Of a DNA stretch of 64,000 nucleotides, positions 17,465 to 24,363 are shown in pieces. Location of the stretch: positions 372,001-436,000 of the forward strand of contig NZ_JAJOMB010000001.1 of NCBI RefSeq assembly GCF_021129305.1, in the 5' to 3' direction. The DNA is from Kineosporia babensis (lineage in GTDB: Bacteria > Actinomycetota > Actinomycetes > Actinomycetales > Kineosporiaceae). Under the pieces are notes generated by a model. The model saw only the letters and a list, made by a program, of their open reading frames with translations. It did no database searches and was not told where the DNA came from. Made by a program: the position numbers and the translations under genes. The number at the start of each line of letters is the position of its first letter. Positions within the stretch are counted from its first letter, which is position 1.

Positions 17465-18046
17465 ATGCCCAGCTCAGAAGAGGTCTCGAAGACCGCGGAC
17501 GACGCCATGGACGGTGTGGACGGCACCAGTCACAAGATCGCCGACTTCGGGGAGCGCACGCTGCGCCTGACCGAGGACGCGATCTACGTGGCGGTGGCCG
17601 CGCTGCTGGTCGTCGGCGCCGGGGTGCTACTGGTGGATGCGGCGATGGAGCTGGGCGGGATCACCGACAAGCCGGACCAGGCGGTGCTCAAGCTGCTGGA
17701 CCGGCTGCTGCTGGTGTTCATCCTGGTCGAGCTGATCTTCGCGGTCCGCACCACGCTGGCCCGGCGGGAGATCGTGGCCGAGCCGTTCCTGATCGTCGGG
17801 ATCATCGTCTCGATCAAGGAGATCATCCTGCTGTCGGTCGAGGTGGCCAACGTGCTGGAGGGCAGCCCGACCACCAGCGGCACCCGGGACCCGTCCGAGT
17901 TCGCTTGGCAGATCGGCCTTCTCGGATTCCTGGTGATCCTGCTGTCGGTCAGCGTGCTGTTGCTGCGCAGGAAGGAGCGCGAGCCGGCCGAGGGCCAGGA
18001 GAACCCTCAGCCGGACATCGAGCAGGCTAGAACTTCTGGTACATGA
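17465..18046 (+). CDS. PsiE-like (phosphate-starvation-inducible family) membrane protein
   Basis: A 193-residue protein with four hydrophobic segments: about residues 38-60, 75-92, 100-122 and 145-165. An N-terminal soluble stretch contains FGERTLRLTEDAIYV. The pattern of helix 2 ending in VRTTLARREIVAEPFLIVGIIVSIKEIIL is the PsiE family core. ATG 17465 is chosen; the open frame extends upstream into the Usp gene without a better start. The C-terminus is charged, and its last 20 bases overlap the convergent GNAT gene. Confidence 0.75.
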   Translation: MPSSEEVSKTADDAMDGVDGTSHKIADFGERTLRLTEDAIYVAVAALLVVGAGVLLVDAAMELGGITDKPDQAVLKLLDRLLLVFILVELIFAVRTTLARREIVAEPFLIVGIIVSIKEIILLSVEVANVLEGSPTTSGTRDPSEFAWQIGLLGFLVILLSVSVLLLRRKEREPAEGQENPQPDIEQARTSGT

Positions 18047-18515
18047 CGTGCAGGCCGACCCGGCCGTGGCGCTTGCTGTCGAAGGCCTCGGGCACGATCC
18101 CGATCGTCTCGAAACCCAGCGAGTGCCAGAGCTTCACGGCCACTGTGTTGCTCTCCACCACGGCGTTGAACTGCATGCCGTGATACCCCTGCGAGCGCGC
18201 CCAGTCCAGCACGTGCACCCCGAGCGCCCGGCCCACGCCCTTGCCCCGGGCCGTGGACGAGACCATGAAACTGGCTGTGGAGACGTGTGATCCGCGCCCC
18301 GGCCGGTTCGGCCCGGAGTGCGCGGTGCCGAGGATCGTGCCGTCGTCGTCGACCGCGACCACGGTGAGCAGCTGCCCTTCTCCGGCCCAGACCTCCCGGC
18401 AGGTCTCTTCGGACCAGTCCGGGTCGTAGGCGTACGTCTCGCCGCCCTCGATCACCTCGCGGATGATCGAGTACACGGCCGGCCAGTCGGCGTCCTCGAG
18501 AGCTCTGATCTGCAC
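18027..18515 (-). CDS. GNAT-family N-acetyltransferase
   Basis: A 162-residue acetyltransferase of the phosphinothricin/aminoacyl-type GNAT fold. It begins MQIRALEDADWPAVYSI. The acetyl-CoA loop is RGKGVGRALGVHVLDWA (about residues 91-107), followed by the NTVAVKLWHSLGFETIG strand region. It starts at GTG 18513-18515. It is divergent from the Imm-5-like gene with only 24 bases between the starts. The acceptor is unknown. Confidence 0.85.
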   Translation of the reverse strand: MQIRALEDADWPAVYSIIREVIEGGETYAYDPDWSEETCREVWAGEGQLLTVVAVDDDGTILGTAHSGPNRPGRGSHVSTASFMVSSTARGKGVGRALGVHVLDWARSQGYHGMQFNAVVESNTVAVKLWHSLGFETIGIVPEAFDSKRHGRVGLHVMYQKF

Positions 18516-18539
18516 CCGGCCACCTTAGAGTAGGTACTC

Positions 18540-19046
18540 GTGGCGGACTTCGAGCTGAGCCTGGACGAGATCCGCGCGGTCACCGGCTTCGCAGTGGCCT
18601 GCGCGCAGACTGTCCTGCCGATCTACGAACAGGCCGATCCGGACGACCCACGCCCGCGCGAGGCGATCGAGGCGGCCCAGGCGTTCGCCGAGGGGGCGGC
18701 CCGCACGAAGCGGCTGCGTGACTGCGCGTGGGCGGCGCACGAGGCCGCCCGGGACAGCCACGACGCGATGAACGCTTCGGCCAGTTCGGCGGCCCGCGCG
18801 GCCGCGCACACCTGTGGGGCGGCGTTCCTGCATCCGCTGGCCAAGGCGACCCAGGTGATGCACATCCTGGGGTCAGCGGCCCACGCCACGCGAGCCTTCG
18901 AACTGACCGGCCAGGAGGACTTCGTCTCGATGCCGAGCCTGGCCGGGCCGGTCGTGGTCGACGTCCTGCGTCGCTACCCGCCCGCGCCTGCGGGCAGTAC
19001 GCGGGTCACGAAACTCGTCCGTCAGTTCGACGACGCACTTCGCTGA
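18540..19046 (+). CDS. Imm-5-like putative immunity-family protein
   Basis: A 168-residue, almost entirely helical protein rich in Ala and Arg. The repeating helix pattern (AVACAQTVLPIYEQADPDDPRPREAIEA, then AWAAHEAARDSHD, then AARAAAHTCGAAF) matches what I know of the Imm-5-like domain, often annotated as a putative immunity protein. No toxin gene is next to it; the neighbours are a GNAT enzyme and a response regulator. It starts at GTG 18540. The family match is from pattern memory, and a stand-alone housekeeping role is equally possible. Confidence 0.6.
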   Translation: MADFELSLDEIRAVTGFAVACAQTVLPIYEQADPDDPRPREAIEAAQAFAEGAARTKRLRDCAWAAHEAARDSHDAMNASASSAARAAAHTCGAAFLHPLAKATQVMHILGSAAHATRAFELTGQEDFVSMPSLAGPVVVDVLRRYPPAPAGSTRVTKLVRQFDDALR

Positions 19047-19073
19047 AAGAGCCGACCATCGGCCGGACGACGG

Positions 19074-19715
19074 TCAGTTGCCCTTGATCAGCTTGGTGGC
19101 CAGGATCGCGGCCTGGGTGCGCCGCTCCACGCCCAGCTTGGCCAGCAGCGAGGACACGTAGTTCTTCACCGTCTTCTCGGCCAGGAACAGGGTCTCGCCG
19201 ATCTGCCGGTTGGTCATTCCCTGGGCGATCAGCTCCAGGATGCGGCGCTCCTGGGCGGTGAGGGAGGCCAGCTGGTCCGGCTCGGAGGGCTTTTCGCCGT
19301 TGCGGATGCGCTCCAGGACCTTCAGCGTCACCGACGGGTCGAGCAGGCTCTGGCCCTGCGCCACCGTGCGCACCGCGTTGAGCAGGTCGGTACCGCGCAC
19401 CTGCTTGAGCACGTAACCCGCGGCGCCCGCCATGATCGCGCTGAACAGCGCCTCGTCGTCCTGGTAGGAGGTGAGGATCAGCGCCTTGATGTTCGGGTCG
19501 GCCGAGCGCACCTCACGGCAGACGTCGATGCCGCTACCGTCCGGAAGCCGGGCGTCGAGAATGGCGACGTCGGGGCGCAGGGCGGGGATTCGGCGCTGCG
19601 CCTCCTGGGCGGAGCCGGATTCCCCGACGACCTCGATGTCACCGGCCGCCTCGAGCAGGGCGACCAGTCCACGCCGGACGACCTCGTGGTCGTCGAGCAG
19701 GAAGACCCGGATCAA
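19074..19715 (-). CDS. devR: DevR/DosR-type NarL-family response regulator
   Basis: A 213-residue two-component response regulator very similar in layout to mycobacterial DevR: FLLDDHEVVRRGL at the N-terminus, phospho-acceptor Asp in AILDARLPDGSGID, a switch region LILTSYQDDEALF, and the LuxR helix-turn-helix LTAQERRILELIAQGMTNRQIG with the tail FLAEKTVKNYVSSLLAKLGVERRTQAA. TTG 19715 is chosen because GAGGAG precedes it at suitable spacing and the protein then begins where DevR does; the frame is open to 19847. No cognate sensor kinase is in the window. A DevR box lies 146 bases upstream. Confidence 0.85.
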   Translation of the reverse strand: MIRVFLLDDHEVVRRGLVALLEAAGDIEVVGESGSAQEAQRRIPALRPDVAILDARLPDGSGIDVCREVRSADPNIKALILTSYQDDEALFSAIMAGAAGYVLKQVRGTDLLNAVRTVAQGQSLLDPSVTLKVLERIRNGEKPSEPDQLASLTAQERRILELIAQGMTNRQIGETLFLAEKTVKNYVSSLLAKLGVERRTQAAILATKLIKGN

Positions 19716-19860
19716 AGTCCTCTCCTCGCCTTCGTCGCTGGCGGTCCGCCGGACCACCTCTCGATGCCCTCCGCCCGGTTGCGGAAAGCCTCTCGCCCCC
19801 AACCGTATCGATCTATTCCGGTACAGGCGAAAGTCGTTGGACCCCACCTGTGCGCACAGT

Positions 19861-19880
19861 GACGGGACTTAGGTCCCGAA
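19861..19880. promoter_or_regulatory. DevR/DosR box between devR and the double-Usp gene
   Basis: GACGGGACTTAGGTCCCGAA fits the 20-base DevR consensus TTSGGGACTWWAGTCCCSAA at 17 of 20 positions, including both GGGAC/GTCCC arms. It lies between the divergent regulator and the stress-protein gene (start 19991) and could serve both. Binding is inferred. Confidence 0.75.
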
Positions 19881-19990
19881 CCCCGATGTCCAGGGCCTCT
19901 GAACTGCTGTGGTAACGCAGCGGATTCTGGAGATGCGGTTCACACCCATCGATCTGGTCGATGAGGCCGCCGGGAAGATGGGAGATGGCC

Positions 19991-20830
19991 ATGAACGGTG
20001 AACACACGCCACGGATCGTGGCCGGTTTCGACGGCCGCTGGCAGCACACCCAGTTGCTCGACCGCGCCGCCCAGGAGGCGGAACGCCGGCATCTGCCGCT
20101 GACGCTGATCACCGACCTGCGCCGGCGGACCGGGGCCGGGCGCGACCCGCGCGACACCCATCGCGACGACGCCCCCAGTGTGGTGGCGGCCTGGCGACGG
20201 CTGACCGACGCGGTGGAGGCGCTGCGGCTGCGCTACCCGTTGCCCAACATCAGCGGATACTGCCTGGACGACGCGGACATCCAGCCCGGCGCCTTCCCGA
20301 TCAGCGCCGCCCGGCTGCTGGTGATCGGCTCCTCCGGCCGCTACAACGCCCCGGCCTGCGAGCCCGGCTCGGTCAGCGCCGCCCTGCTGCGGGCCGCCGG
20401 CTGCCCGGTGCTGGTGGTGCCGGAGAACGCGCCCCGCCGCCCGCTCGGCGCCCATCCGTTCGTCCTGGCCGCGGTCGGGCCGCACCCCTCCGACATGCAG
20501 GTGGTCAAGGCGGCGGCGGTGGAGGCCCGGCGCCGCGGGTTCGATCTGCAGGTGCTGCACGTCGAGCCGAGCCACGGCAACTCCGGCTGGGGTGTCGCCG
20601 AGGCGGTCAAGAGCGTGCCGGACGTGCAGTTCAGCGTGGTGCGGACCACCGGCGACCCGGCCAATGCACTGGCCGACCTCGGGCAGGACGCCGAACTGCT
20701 GGTGGTGGGCAGCCGCCCGGGCGAGCTCTACCGGCCGGTGCGCGAGTCGATCAGCCGCGGGGTGTTGCTGGCCCCGCCCTGCCCGGTGCTGGCCATCCCC
20801 CGCGAACTGCCGGTCACGGCCGTCTCCTGA
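19991..20830 (+). CDS. Tandem universal stress protein (two Usp domains)
   Basis: A 279-residue protein with two UspA-like halves. The first runs from IVAGFDGRWQHTQLL to CPVLVVPENA (about residues 8-145), with LLVIGSSGRYNAP as its nucleotide loop. The second runs from FVLAAVGPHPSD to CPVLAIPRE (about residues 155-270), with ELLVVGSRPGELYRP. ATG 19991 is chosen because GGGAG (19980-19984) is six bases upstream; earlier ATGs at 19961 and 19985 are less well placed. The DevR box 110 bases upstream suggests induction under hypoxia or respiratory stress. Confidence 0.82.
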   Translation: MNGEHTPRIVAGFDGRWQHTQLLDRAAQEAERRHLPLTLITDLRRRTGAGRDPRDTHRDDAPSVVAAWRRLTDAVEALRLRYPLPNISGYCLDDADIQPGAFPISAARLLVIGSSGRYNAPACEPGSVSAALLRAAGCPVLVVPENAPRRPLGAHPFVLAAVGPHPSDMQVVKAAAVEARRRGFDLQVLHVEPSHGNSGWGVAEAVKSVPDVQFSVVRTTGDPANALADLGQDAELLVVGSRPGELYRPVRESISRGVLLAPPCPVLAIPRELPVTAVS

Positions 20831-20917
20831 GGACTCATGTCCGGCTCGCCCTGGCTGGTGGGGCGGGCCGGGCATGATCAGGGGCGCTTTGGTTCCGGCG
20901 TTTGATCCAGAGCCTGG

Positions 20918-21313
20918 TCAGGCCAGGGCTTCGTGCCGGTGCTGGATCCGGATCACCGGGCAGGCGGCGGCCCCGGCCAGCGCCTGACACTCCTGCGACC
21001 CCAGCACCATCAGCGTGGCCTGGGCGGACTCCTGGAGCAGGACCTCCTCGGCCCGGCCCGGCCGCGCACAGGTGATCACCGGCAGCCAGGGGTACTCGGC
21101 GTGGATCATCATCGCCAGGGTGTCCAGGCCGGACTGGGTCGAGTCCTGCTCGGGCGGCTCGCATGCCTGCACCAGACGCAGCGCGGCGCCCCGGCGGTAG
21201 GCCTCGTCGGCGCCGAAGACGATCGCGCCACGGCTGCACTCGGAGTAGCTCACGCCGACCACCACCACGTCCCGGCTCGTCTGCTCGAGCGGAGCGAACA
21301 GGGGACGCGTCAT
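20918..21313 (-). CDS. Universal stress protein-like, single domain
   Basis: A 131-residue protein with the Usp fold pattern: DVVVVGVSYSECSRGAIVFGADEAYRRGA at the start, and LMVLGSQECQALAGAAACPVIRIQ at the end. The G-2x-G-9x-G(S/T) nucleotide loop is not intact, so it may not bind ATP. It is on the strand opposite the double-Usp gene and convergent with it. A second DevR-like box lies 65 bases upstream of its start. Confidence 0.78.
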   Translation of the reverse strand: MTRPLFAPLEQTSRDVVVVGVSYSECSRGAIVFGADEAYRRGAALRLVQACEPPEQDSTQSGLDTLAMMIHAEYPWLPVITCARPGRAEEVLLQESAQATLMVLGSQECQALAGAAACPVIRIQHRHEALA

Positions 21314-21377
21314 GAGGGCCTCCGGAATCGGCGCAAATGGGATTCCAGATCAGTTTGAGCAGCCGTTCCCACCCTGA

Positions 21378-21397
21378 GAGGGGCCGAAGGTCCCGAA
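21378..21397. promoter_or_regulatory. Second DevR-like box
   Basis: The 20 bases at 21378-21397 keep GGGG..C in the left arm and a perfect GTCCCGAA right arm of the DevR consensus, with about 15 of 20 positions matching. It is placed 65 bases upstream of the minus-strand universal stress gene. It is weaker than the box at 19861. Confidence 0.5.
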
Positions 21398-21398
21398 G

Positions 21399-21848
21399 CT
21401 ATTCCTCGGGGAACGCCTCGCCCAGCCGAGCCGTTGTGGCGCTGTCCTCCACCCCGCCGAAATACTTCTTCAGCACCGAGCGGAACTCCTCGCGCTCCGG
21501 AGCGGCGTACGCGAAAAGCGTCATCGAAGAACGAAGTTTGGCGGCGTCGACCGGGCCCAGGATCTGGTCGGCGTCGGACCGGGGCAGGCCGTCGAGGATG
21601 CCGGCGCATTCCTGCAGACGCGGGCCAAGCACCGGATGGGCCAGGTAGGCGCGGGCCTCGGGCAGGCCGTCGATCGCGTAGCGCACCGACATCGCGCTCA
21701 GCCCCAGCCCGGCGACCTGCGGAAACACGAACCACATCCAGTGACCGACCTTCTCGCCCGCGCGCAGCTCGGCGACCGCCCGGGCGTAGGTGCCGCCGGA
21801 GTCCTGCGCCTCGACGAACCGGGCCAGGTCGAAGGGGTCATCGTTCAT
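21399..21848 (-). CDS. DUF1810 family protein
   Basis: A 149-residue soluble protein. The DUF1810 signature is easily seen: FDLARFVEAQDSGGTYARAVAEL, then KVGHWMWFVFPQVAGLG, RYAIDGLPEARAYLAHPVLGPRL, and the C-terminal KLRSSMTLFAYA region before KKYFGG. The length is normal for the family. Its function is unknown; members are small globular helical proteins found in many bacteria. The upstream MITE-like element begins 12 bases before its start. Confidence 0.88.
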   Translation of the reverse strand: MNDDPFDLARFVEAQDSGGTYARAVAELRAGEKVGHWMWFVFPQVAGLGLSAMSVRYAIDGLPEARAYLAHPVLGPRLQECAGILDGLPRSDADQILGPVDAAKLRSSMTLFAYAAPEREEFRSVLKKYFGGVEDSATTARLGEAFPEE

Positions 21849-21859
21849 GGGTCGCGAGC

Positions 21860-22029
21860 CTAGGGCCTGTCCTGTGGATCAGGGCCGTAGCGAGGAGGTG
21901 CCCGGGGCGCTGGCTGACGTGGCCGGTGGGGCCCCTCGCAATGGTTTTGCGTGGGGCCACGCCGGACGCGGTCAGACGGCGTCACGGGTGCCCCGCAGTA
22001 GGCAAAGATCCGCAGGACAGGCCCCCTAG
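21860..22029. mobile_element. MITE-like element with terminal inverted repeats
   Basis: About 170 bases flanked by near-perfect inverted repeats: GGCCTGTCCTGTGGATC (21864-21880) and GATCCGCAGGACAGGCC (22007-22023), differing at one position. The element is bracketed by CTAG (21860-21863 and 22026-22029), which resembles the YTAR-type target duplication of IS5-family elements. There is no transposase frame inside. It lies between the DUF1810 gene and the XRE-cupin gene. Confidence 0.65.
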
Positions 22030-22063
22030 GGCCTGGTTCTCTCCGGGTGCAGGACCGCGCCGG

Positions 22064-22633
22064 TCAGCGGCTCTCGCTGATCAGCGTCGCGATCACGCCC
22101 GGAGTGAGCGCCTGGAACATGTGCTCCACGTCGCCGGGGTAGACCATGTAGTCGCCCGGGCCCAGCTCGACCGGGTTGCTCGTCGGCCCGACCAGCGCCT
22201 GCCCCGAGCCCACGATCACGTGCTCGATGGTGCCCACCCGATGCGGGTCGGAGATCCGGCCCGGACCGATCTCCACGTTCAGCCGGTACAAGTCCCGCGC
22301 CACCCCGGCCGGCCCGGCCGACATCAGATACGCCGCATAGTCGCCCTGCTCGGACTGCAGCGCCGTACCCTCGCCGTTGCGGACCACGCCGATCTTGGGG
22401 CGCGGCGGATCGACCAACCGGCTGACCGGCAGATCGAGCGCGGTGGCCAGCGCCCAGAGCGTCTCCACGTTCGGGTTACCGGCGCCCGACTCCAGCTGGG
22501 ACAGCGTGGACTTGGCCAGCCGGGCCTGCTTGGCCAGCTCGCTGAGCGACATCCCGCTGCGCTCGCGCTCGCTGCGCAGGGCGGCCGCCAGCACGGCCTT
22601 CGGATCGAGCTGAACTTCGTCTTCGGGAAGCAT
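22064..22633 (-). CDS. XRE-cupin transcriptional regulator
   Basis: A 189-residue regulator with an N-terminal XRE helix-turn-helix (about residues 10-65: LRSERERSGMSLSELAKQARLAKSTLSQLE) and a C-terminal cupin sensor domain (about residues 110-185: VEIGPGRISDPH, PGDYMVYPGDVEHMF). ATG 22633 is chosen; a GTG six codons upstream is possible. It is divergent from azlC, and operator-like repeats fill the gap, so it probably controls the azlCD exporter and itself. Proteins of this type next to azlCD are common regulators of amino-acid efflux. Confidence 0.88.
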   Translation of the reverse strand: MLPEDEVQLDPKAVLAAALRSERERSGMSLSELAKQARLAKSTLSQLESGAGNPNVETLWALATALDLPVSRLVDPPRPKIGVVRNGEGTALQSEQGDYAAYLMSAGPAGVARDLYRLNVEIGPGRISDPHRVGTIEHVIVGSGQALVGPTSNPVELGPGDYMVYPGDVEHMFQALTPGVIATLISESR

Positions 22634-22717
22634 GTTCGCTATACCGATCACTCGTTCTGTTTGACGAACGCCCTAGGGTGCGTTCATCCTTACGGACATG
22701 CGTTCAGTATGGCGAAC
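22634..22717. promoter_or_regulatory. Operator region between the XRE-cupin regulator and azlC
   Basis: GTTCGCTATAC (22634-22644) and GTATGGCGAAC (22707-22717) are inverted copies, one mismatch apart, lying next to the two start codons. Between them are CGTTC-N8-GAACG (22653-22670) and the direct repeat TGCGTTCA (22679 and 22699). The shared core GTTCG/CGAAC suggests several binding sites for the regulator. Confidence 0.55.
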
Positions 22718-23390
22718 GGTGGAGAGAAAGCACGCGCGGGCCATCGCCTTACTGTGCGTGGCCGACGCCCTGGTGGCCATGTCGTTCGGGGCGATCGCGG
22801 TCGGCGGCGGCCTGCAACCCTGGATCCCGATCGTCCTGTCACTGCTCGTCTTCGCTGGTGGCGCCCAGTTCGCAGCGGTCGGCACGGTCCTTTCCGGCGG
22901 CTCGGCCACCGCCGCCGTGGCCACCGGCCTGCTCCTGAACGCCCGCCTGCTGCCGTTCAGCTTCAGCGTGGCCGACGCGATCAAAGGTGGCAGTCCGCTA
23001 CGTCAGGCGTTCGGTGCGCAGATCGTCACCGACGAGACCGTAGCCATGGCCATCACCGAACGGGACCGCGAACGCCGGGCAGCGGTGTTCTGGGCCTGCG
23101 GGATCTCGCTCTTCATCTGCTGGAACCTGGGCGTGGCAGTGGGTGCAGCGGCCGGCTCCTGGATCGGCGACACCGACGCCCTCGGCCTGGACGCCGCCTT
23201 CCCGGCCGTACTGGCAGCCATCGTGCTGCCCGCCCTCAACAGCACCCGGCTACGCCTCTCGGCCGGAATCGGCTCGGCCGTAGCCGTTCTCAGCACCCCC
23301 TTCCTGGCCGCCGGACTACCCGTGCTCGCCTCCCTCACCGGCCTCATCGCCCTTGCCCGCCAAGGCAAGGTCCTTGACCGCGGTCGGTAG
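22698..23390 (+). CDS. azlC: AzlC family protein (branched-chain amino-acid exporter large subunit)
   Basis: A 230-residue membrane protein with about five to six helices and the AzlC motifs: GAIAVGGGLQPWIPIVLSLLVFAGGAQFAAVG, LLLNARLLPFSFSVAD and a central FGAQIVTDETVAMA. AzlC with the small AzlD subunit exports branched-chain or related amino acids. ATG 22698 has no strong ribosome site; an in-frame GTG at 22719 is an alternative. azlD follows after 94 bases. Confidence 0.88.
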   Translation: MRSVWRTVERKHARAIALLCVADALVAMSFGAIAVGGGLQPWIPIVLSLLVFAGGAQFAAVGTVLSGGSATAAVATGLLLNARLLPFSFSVADAIKGGSPLRQAFGAQIVTDETVAMAITERDRERRAAVFWACGISLFICWNLGVAVGAAAGSWIGDTDALGLDAAFPAVLAAIVLPALNSTRLRLSAGIGSAVAVLSTPFLAAGLPVLASLTGLIALARQGKVLDRGR

Positions 23391-23484
23391 AGCCGGCCCT
23401 GCATACCCACTCAACCAGCCGCCCCACCGCAGGCGTTCCGACCGACCCGACCACCAGGTCCCTCATCACCGAAGGCCCGCCATC

Positions 23485-23793
23485 ATGCCGATCGCCGCCA
23501 TCTTCGCCCTGGCCGCAGGAACTTTCGCCTTTCGCAGGGCCGGACCGCTGCTGGCCGACCACTACCAGTTCTCCGAATCGGCCCAGGCCTGGATGACCTC
23601 GGCGGCCACCACGCTGCTGGCCGCCCTGATCGCCACGAGCACCCTGGTCCAGGACGGCGCTTTCGCGGGCTGGGCCCGGTTCGCGGGGGTTGGCCTGGCG
23701 GTGGTGCTGGTGCTCGCCAAGGCTCCGTTTCCGCTGGTGGTGATTGCGGCGGCCGGTACCACGGCGGTGCTGCGTCAGTTCGGCGTGGCCTGA
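23485..23793 (+). CDS. azlD: AzlD domain protein (exporter small subunit)
   Basis: A 102-residue membrane protein with three to four helices and the AzlD pattern: FALAAGTFAFRRAGPLL, then STLVQD and a hydrophobic C-terminus ending AAAGTTAVLRQFGVA. ATG 23485 is chosen over an upstream in-frame start at 23353 because the family begins here. It is the partner of the AzlC protein encoded just upstream. Confidence 0.85.
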   Translation: MPIAAIFALAAGTFAFRRAGPLLADHYQFSESAQAWMTSAATTLLAALIATSTLVQDGAFAGWARFAGVGLAVVLVLAKAPFPLVVIAAAGTTAVLRQFGVA

Positions 23794-24363
23794 GTGCGGG
23801 ACTGGATCCGAGTCCTGGCACCGGCCTTCGGCGTCGTGGAAGAGGGCGGCCTCGGCGTCGGTGGTTTGAGGCCGGCAGAGAGAAACGTGTACACCTGGTA
23901 CTAAGTGGACTTGATGTACGCATTCGCGAGGTGCGTCCAGCGGCGTCGGTTCTAGGTCGGACAAGCCCGGCCAGGCCGATTTCATTGCCCGGGGCACCCG
24001 CATTCGGCTTTTGTCCGATAATCAGACCGTCCACGGTCGGTGTGAAACCCATTCCACAGAGTGCATCGCGTATTCATTGCTGATAGCCGCTTAACGATCA
24101 AATGTGATCCTGGTCGCGGCAACCTTTCGTCCGCAGGCTTCGCCGATGATCATGCTCGCCGGGACTGACCTGCGGCGAGTGCGCTCCGCAGCCCACTTCG
24201 GACGTCACGTCATGGCAAGCTGGGTGACCGTTCGCCTCCGGAGGTATTGACGGCAGATTCATGGGCTTTTGATTTACGCCTGACCTCCCGCGCAGCAGCA
24301 TTCCGGCGAATCTGAAATCAGTGCGAGCGAAGCCTGCCGAAAACGGGCTGAAGGGAGAACACA
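23794..24363. other. 570-base gap without a recognised gene
   Basis: This gap is poorer in GC than its surroundings, especially 24040-24110 and 24240-24320. It includes a CAAATGTGATC stretch (24099-24109) but no clear hairpin, riboswitch or frame. It presumably holds the promoter of the acyltransferase gene. I see nothing else to support. Confidence 0.4.

Noticed and set aside
19716-19847. An N-terminal extension of the DevR-like regulator (start at 19847)
   Set aside because: The extra residues are Arg/Gly rich and unlike the family; TTG 19715 has a good GAGGAG site and gives the normal DevR start.
24099-24109. A CRP-like CAAATGTGATC in the gap before the acyltransferase
   Set aside because: Only one half-site is convincing; the second half is not found at the expected distance.
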